A stretch of 6,582 nucleotides of DNA, from contig CALHKJ010000073.1 in NCBI GenBank assembly GCA_938033975.1, forward strand, positions 1 to 6,582. Direction: 5' to 3'. Each line of letters begins with the position of its first letter. Position 1 is the stretch's first letter. The position numbers and the translations under genes are program-made. This DNA comes from an uncultured Saprospiraceae bacterium. GTDB taxonomy: Bacteria; Bacteroidota; Bacteroidia; Chitinophagales; Saprospiraceae. Of the stretch, positions 4,007 to 6,582 are shown one piece after another. The notes beneath the pieces were generated by a model. The model had not been told where the DNA came from. It was given only the letters and a program-made list of their open reading frames with translations, and ran no database searches.

Positions 4007-6010
4007 ATGAAATCTAAAAGACTTTTATTCTCTACAGTTGCCCTATTGATGGTATGCGCCCAGTTTTCATTCGCACAAGAATGTGTTATCAATTGTCCGC
4101 CAAACTTAACTGTTTGTGCAGGCTCAAGCACAAATCCAGCCTTTACAGGTTATGCTTTTGTAACAACAGGCAGTGGAACAGGTATTGGAACTGGATTTGG
4201 AAATGGAGTTAACACAGGAAGTGGTACTAGTGATTTAGATTGTATTCCATATATAATTAGCAGCTCCGATTATGTAACTAAAAATGCTGCATGTCCAGGA
4301 GCTCTCTTTATACAAAGAACATGGACGGCAACAAACCCTAATGACCCAAATGAAACAACATCATGTGTACAGACGATCACTCAAAGTGATATAGAAACAC
4401 CAACATTTAGTTCTTGTCCTTCGGATATCACAATCGAGTCCGATAATGATAATTGTGAGGCTGTTGGAACTTGGGAGCATCCATCCGCTTATGATAATTG
4501 TGGTATTGCACAAATATTTTCAAATTATAATCCGGGATCAATTTTTCCTACTGGACAGACAATTGTTACTTATACGGCAGTTGATAATTGTGGTAATACT
4601 ACAACTTGTTCCTTTTCAGTAAATGTTATTTGTGGGTCTGGAGGAACTGACCCAGGAACTGATCCAGGTGCTCCACTTGCTAATTGTGGTTCTGATAGCT
4701 TAAGCTATGGTAATGTGCACTTCTCACTAGACCATTGCCAATCTTATCTTTCAAATCAAAGTAATCAAGATTTCTCAGAATTTACTTCTACCATCAATGT
4801 GGCTGGTGATCAGGATTGTATGATCCTTTCATCTACTATATTATCAAGAAATAATCCTCAGACAAATTCACATTCTTGTACTGCAGGTGTATTTGACACT
4901 CCGGCGATGTGTGTTGGTATGAGTAAAGATTGTGTTTATGAAGCAGACTCAGATCAAGCAGTTAGATTCGCAGTATCTGTTGATCCATTGTTAGGTAACA
5001 GTAGAATCGACCACTTAGAATTTTATGAACTAGCACCTACACACTGGGCATTCATAGATGGAGATACTGGATTAAATGATTACCCAACAAGATATGCACT
5101 TAGAGTGACAGCTAATGGAGTTGAAATATTCCACCAGTTTGATATTCCAACTACACAAGAATGGTCTAGAGAATTCTTTGACTTTAGCAACAACCCAGCT
5201 TTTGAAGTTGATACATATACAATGTTCGAATTCCAATTGACAGCGTACTGTTCAATACTTGGAAATTCAGCATACTCAGTTTGGGATTTGGATGCCATCT
5301 CAGTTAATGCAAGCTGTGGAGATCCTACACCTGAAGACTTAGTGAGCGGAGGAACCCTTACGGGAGGACCATTTGAATTCTGTTATGATAATACGAATAG
5401 CTATTTCATAGAAGAAGATGAAATTGTTTTATCAGGAAACAATGGATCAGAGGGAAGATGGGTTGTTACAAACTCAGATGGATTGATCATTGATTTACCA
5501 AGTTCACCATACGATGTAGATTTTGCATCAATTGGCAATCACCAGAGTTTAATCTACTTTGTCTCTTACAATCCAAGTCTTACTGGCCTTACACCAGGAT
5601 ACTCAATTCATTCACAAATTGTTGGCTGCTATGGAATTTCTAATCCAATAACAGTAACAGGATTTAGTGGAACTTCTTGTCCTGGAAACTCAGTTCAAAA
5701 TGATGATGAAGGAGAGAGTGATTTTGACATAGAAACAACACAAAATGAGTTTGTAACAATGTTTGATTTTAAGTTATATCCTAACCCAACGGAAAGCCGT
5801 TTGACTGTAGATATTTCTGGTGTTACAACTGAAGTGGTTGATATAGAACTAACTGATTCATATGGAAAACATATCAAAAGCTTATCTAAAAATCTAAATG
5901 ATTCCGAAACTTTTGTTTTAGACGTGACCGACTTGGCGGGAGGCATCTATCTAATCAAGATAAGTAATGGTAGAAATGCTTTGTATAAGAAGTTTATCAA
6001 AGTTAACTAA
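4007..6010 (+). CDS. Secreted multidomain protein with HYR-like domain and T9SS type A sorting domain
   Basis: This exported protein of 667 residues probably ends up on the cell surface or outside. The signal peptide is MKSKR plus a hydrophobic run to SFA, with cleavage likely after Ala23. Residues 25-130 form a Cys-containing region starting CVINCPPNLTVC, interrupted by a Gly/Thr-rich loop (53-74). Residues 131-209 look like an HYR (hyalin repeat) domain: FSSCPSDITIESDNDNC, AYDNCGI, FPTGQTIVTYTAVDNCGNTTTCSFSV. A TDPGTDPG linker (214-221) follows. Residues 225-437 are a module with six cysteines in its first half, including SHSCTAGVFDTPAMC and SAYSVWDLDAISV. Residues 447-552 start GGTLTGGPFEFC and end GCYGISNPITV. 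Both resemble unnamed modules that I associate with Saprospiria surface proteins. The C-terminal domain (about 585-667) has LYPNPTESRLTV, DLAGGIYLIKISNG and a basic end, diagnostic for T9SS export. The mature part has 23 cysteines, so many disulfides are likely. There is no catalytic motif; binding or adhesion is a guess. Confidence 0.9.
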   Translation: MKSKRLLFSTVALLMVCAQFSFAQECVINCPPNLTVCAGSSTNPAFTGYAFVTTGSGTGIGTGFGNGVNTGSGTSDLDCIPYIISSSDYVTKNAACPGALFIQRTWTATNPNDPNETTSCVQTITQSDIETPTFSSCPSDITIESDNDNCEAVGTWEHPSAYDNCGIAQIFSNYNPGSIFPTGQTIVTYTAVDNCGNTTTCSFSVNVICGSGGTDPGTDPGAPLANCGSDSLSYGNVHFSLDHCQSYLSNQSNQDFSEFTSTINVAGDQDCMILSSTILSRNNPQTNSHSCTAGVFDTPAMCVGMSKDCVYEADSDQAVRFAVSVDPLLGNSRIDHLEFYELAPTHWAFIDGDTGLNDYPTRYALRVTANGVEIFHQFDIPTTQEWSREFFDFSNNPAFEVDTYTMFEFQLTAYCSILGNSAYSVWDLDAISVNASCGDPTPEDLVSGGTLTGGPFEFCYDNTNSYFIEEDEIVLSGNNGSEGRWVVTNSDGLIIDLPSSPYDVDFASIGNHQSLIYFVSYNPSLTGLTPGYSIHSQIVGCYGISNPITVTGFSGTSCPGNSVQNDDEGESDFDIETTQNEFVTMFDFKLYPNPTESRLTVDISGVTTEVVDIELTDSYGKHIKSLSKNLNDSETFVLDVTDLAGGIYLIKISNGRNALYKKFIKVN

Positions 6011-6034
6011 TAAGAGAAGCTGATGTTTTGATAT

Positions 6035-6070
6035 AAAAGCGAGGTTGTTTTAAGCAACCTCGCTTTTTTT
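6035..6070 (+). terminator. Rho-independent terminator of the T9SS cargo gene
   Basis: AAAAGCGAGGTTG (6035-6047) pairs perfectly with CAACCTCGCTTTT (6055-6067) around a seven-base loop, and the T run continues to 6070. It begins 24 bases after the stop codon. It faces the minus-strand tRNA terminator at 6098-6128, so the two transcripts converge and are separately insulated. Confidence 0.93.
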
Positions 6071-6097
6071 ATGTATTGATTGAATGAGTCTAGGGCT

Positions 6098-6128
6098 AAA
6101 AAAAAGGTCTCAGTTTTCACTGAGACCT
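6098..6128 (-). terminator. Rho-independent terminator of the tRNA-Asn gene
   Basis: Read on the minus strand, AGGTCTCAGT (6128-6119, going down) pairs with ACTGAGACCT (6114-6105) around a four-base loop. Then come eight T, which are the A run 6098-6105 on the + strand; the last of these pairs also closes the stem. It lies 13 bases beyond the 3' end of the tRNA. Confidence 0.88.
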
Positions 6129-6141
6129 CGATGCTTATTAG

Positions 6142-6215
6142 CGCTCCCTCAAGGACTTGAACCTTGGACCCTCTGATTAACAGTCAGATGCTCTAACCAG
6201 CTGAGCTAAGGAAGC
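6142..6215 (-). tRNA. tRNA-Asn (anticodon GUU)
   Basis: The minus strand folds into a full cloverleaf of 74 nt. The acceptor GCTTCCT/AGGGAGC has one G-U pair. T8-A9 is followed by the D stem GCTC/GAGC with loop AGCTGGTTA. The anticodon stem TCTGA/TCAGA carries loop CTGTTAA, giving anticodon GTT (+ strand 6179-6181), the asparagine anticodon. The variable loop is GGGTC, and the T arm is CAAGG-TTCAAGT-CCTTG. The discriminator base is G, as usual for tRNA-Asn. CCA is not encoded and must be added by the CCA-adding enzyme. Its own promoter lies just upstream and a terminator just downstream, so it is a single-gene transcription unit. Confidence 0.97.
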
Positions 6216-6229
6216 ATTTTTAGCGATGG

Positions 6230-6261
6230 CAAATGTAATACTAAATAGCTATTTGTACAAC
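6230..6261 (-). promoter_or_regulatory. Promoter of the tRNA-Asn gene
   Basis: On the minus strand GTTG (6261-6258), exactly 20 bases, then TACATTTG (6237-6230). The second box is a perfect match to the Bacteroidota -7 element TAnnTTTG, and the first has three of four bases of the -33 element. Transcription would begin about eight bases before the tRNA 5' end. The spacer contains the 12-bp palindrome AAATAGCTATTT (6243-6254). Confidence 0.8.
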
Positions 6262-6475
6262 TGTGGAATAAACTTTTTTGATAAGTGGAAGCTGTTGGCC
6301 CCTTTAAGTGTAAGAGCCTATGATTATTGGGTTTTGAAGGCTCTGAGTTAGCATTTGGTGTTTTATTACAACACATCTTACATCTAGGTGCTTCATGACA
6401 AATTTAAAGTCATTTATAGCCTTGGCTATCTATGCTTTCCATACCTTCTACAGGAATAACCTTCAAATTCATGTA
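6262..6475. other. Intergenic region without a convincing gene
   Basis: No reading frame here is good enough to call. On the minus strand two short open stretches lie end to end in different frames: ATG at 6472 to TGA at 6410 (20 codons, MNLKVIPVEGMESIDSQGYK) and 6429 to 6304 (ends MLTQSLQNPIIIGSYT). They could be read as one small protein broken by a one-base shift, or may be chance. The near-palindrome ATAGCC-TT-GGCTAT (6416-6429) lies in their overlap. Shorter inverted repeats are AGAGCC/GGCTCT (6313-6318 with 6339-6344) and GTGTT/AACAC (6358-6362 with 6370-6374). None is followed by a T run. Confidence 0.4.
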
Positions 6476-6506
6476 TTTGTAACTGATTTAAAAAAAATCA
6501 GCTTTC
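6476..6506 (+). promoter_or_regulatory. Possible promoter of the gene starting at the right edge
   Basis: TTTG (6476-6479) is a perfect -33 box. Nineteen bases later CAGCTTTC (6499-6506) matches four of the six fixed positions of TAnnTTTG. The start would be near 6512, about 47 bases before the ATG at 6559. An inverted repeat CTGATTT/AAATCAG (6483-6489 with 6495-6501) occupies the spacer and touches the -7 box. This is suggestive only. Confidence 0.35.
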
Positions 6507-6558
6507 ATTGCAGCGAATCTGCTCTTATGCTCTTTATACTATCAAAGCATACATAGAA

Positions 6559-6582
6559 ATGAAAAAACTGCTATTTCTTTCC
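6559..6582 (+). CDS. Start of a probable exported protein (cut by window edge)
   Basis: Eight codons from ATG 6559 read MKKLLFLS: two lysines followed by a hydrophobic run, as at the start of a Sec signal peptide. The leader CATAGAA is A-rich without a Shine-Dalgarno sequence, like the other genes here, and a possible promoter lies at a suitable distance. Too little is visible to name a family. Confidence 0.5.

Noticed and set aside
5080..5298. Minus-strand open frame inside the T9SS protein gene
   Set aside because: It is antisense to a well-supported module, with no leader, promoter or recognisable motif.
5695..5946. Minus-strand open frame opposite the T9SS sorting domain
   Set aside because: The + strand carries a diagnostic C-terminal domain here; the antisense frame is Ser-rich and has no features of its own.
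6100..6215. tRNA-Asn 3' end as an attachment site for an integrated element
   Set aside because: The tRNA is followed directly by its own terminator, and I find no repeat of its 3' end, no integrase and no mobile-element gene in the window.

Overview
The window looks like chromosome of an AT-rich, free-living Bacteroidota, most likely from the Saprospiria. Several things point there. The F1-ATPase genes read atpA-atpG with no atpD or atpC following. There is a DUF2480 gene, a family I know essentially only from Bacteroidota. The large secreted protein ends in a type IX secretion (T9SS) type A sorting domain. The protein genes have A-rich leaders without Shine-Dalgarno sequences, and the best promoters fit the Bacteroidota pattern TTTG-N19/20-TAnnTTTG. 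The Saprospiria placement rests on my recollection of two unnamed modules in the secreted protein and is the least certain part.

Layout, left to right on the + strand unless stated. The 3' end of atpA (1-518) and complete atpG (524-1417) close an ATP synthase operon with a perfect hairpin terminator. The 1478-1821 gap has no protein gene but holds a probable structured small RNA (about 1580-1748): two hairpins, one with a GAAA tetraloop, inside a possible long-range closing helix, ending at a second clear terminator. A small TraR/DksA-type zinc-finger regulator lies on the minus strand (1822-2160). It is divergent from scpB (2352-3158, chromosome segregation; TTG start, long acidic tail), which is followed six bases later by a DUF2480 gene (3165-3692). 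The two -33 promoter boxes of the divergent pair may overlap in one palindrome.

An AT-rich 314-bp region with a promoter, a short direct repeat, a palindrome and an inverted repeat precedes a 667-residue T9SS cargo protein (4007-6010). Its terminator faces that of a minus-strand tRNA-Asn(GUU) gene (6142-6215), which has a near-consensus promoter. The last 300 bp are mostly non-coding, with a possible decayed small reading frame. At the right edge the first eight codons of another probable exported protein begin (6559).

The coding part is a housekeeping core (energy, stringent-type transcription control, chromosome segregation, tRNA) with one fast-evolving surface or secreted protein inserted. 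I see no mobile element, CRISPR array or defence system. The most promising undescribed object is the candidate RNA between atpG and the DksA-like gene; the unnamed modules of the T9SS protein come second.
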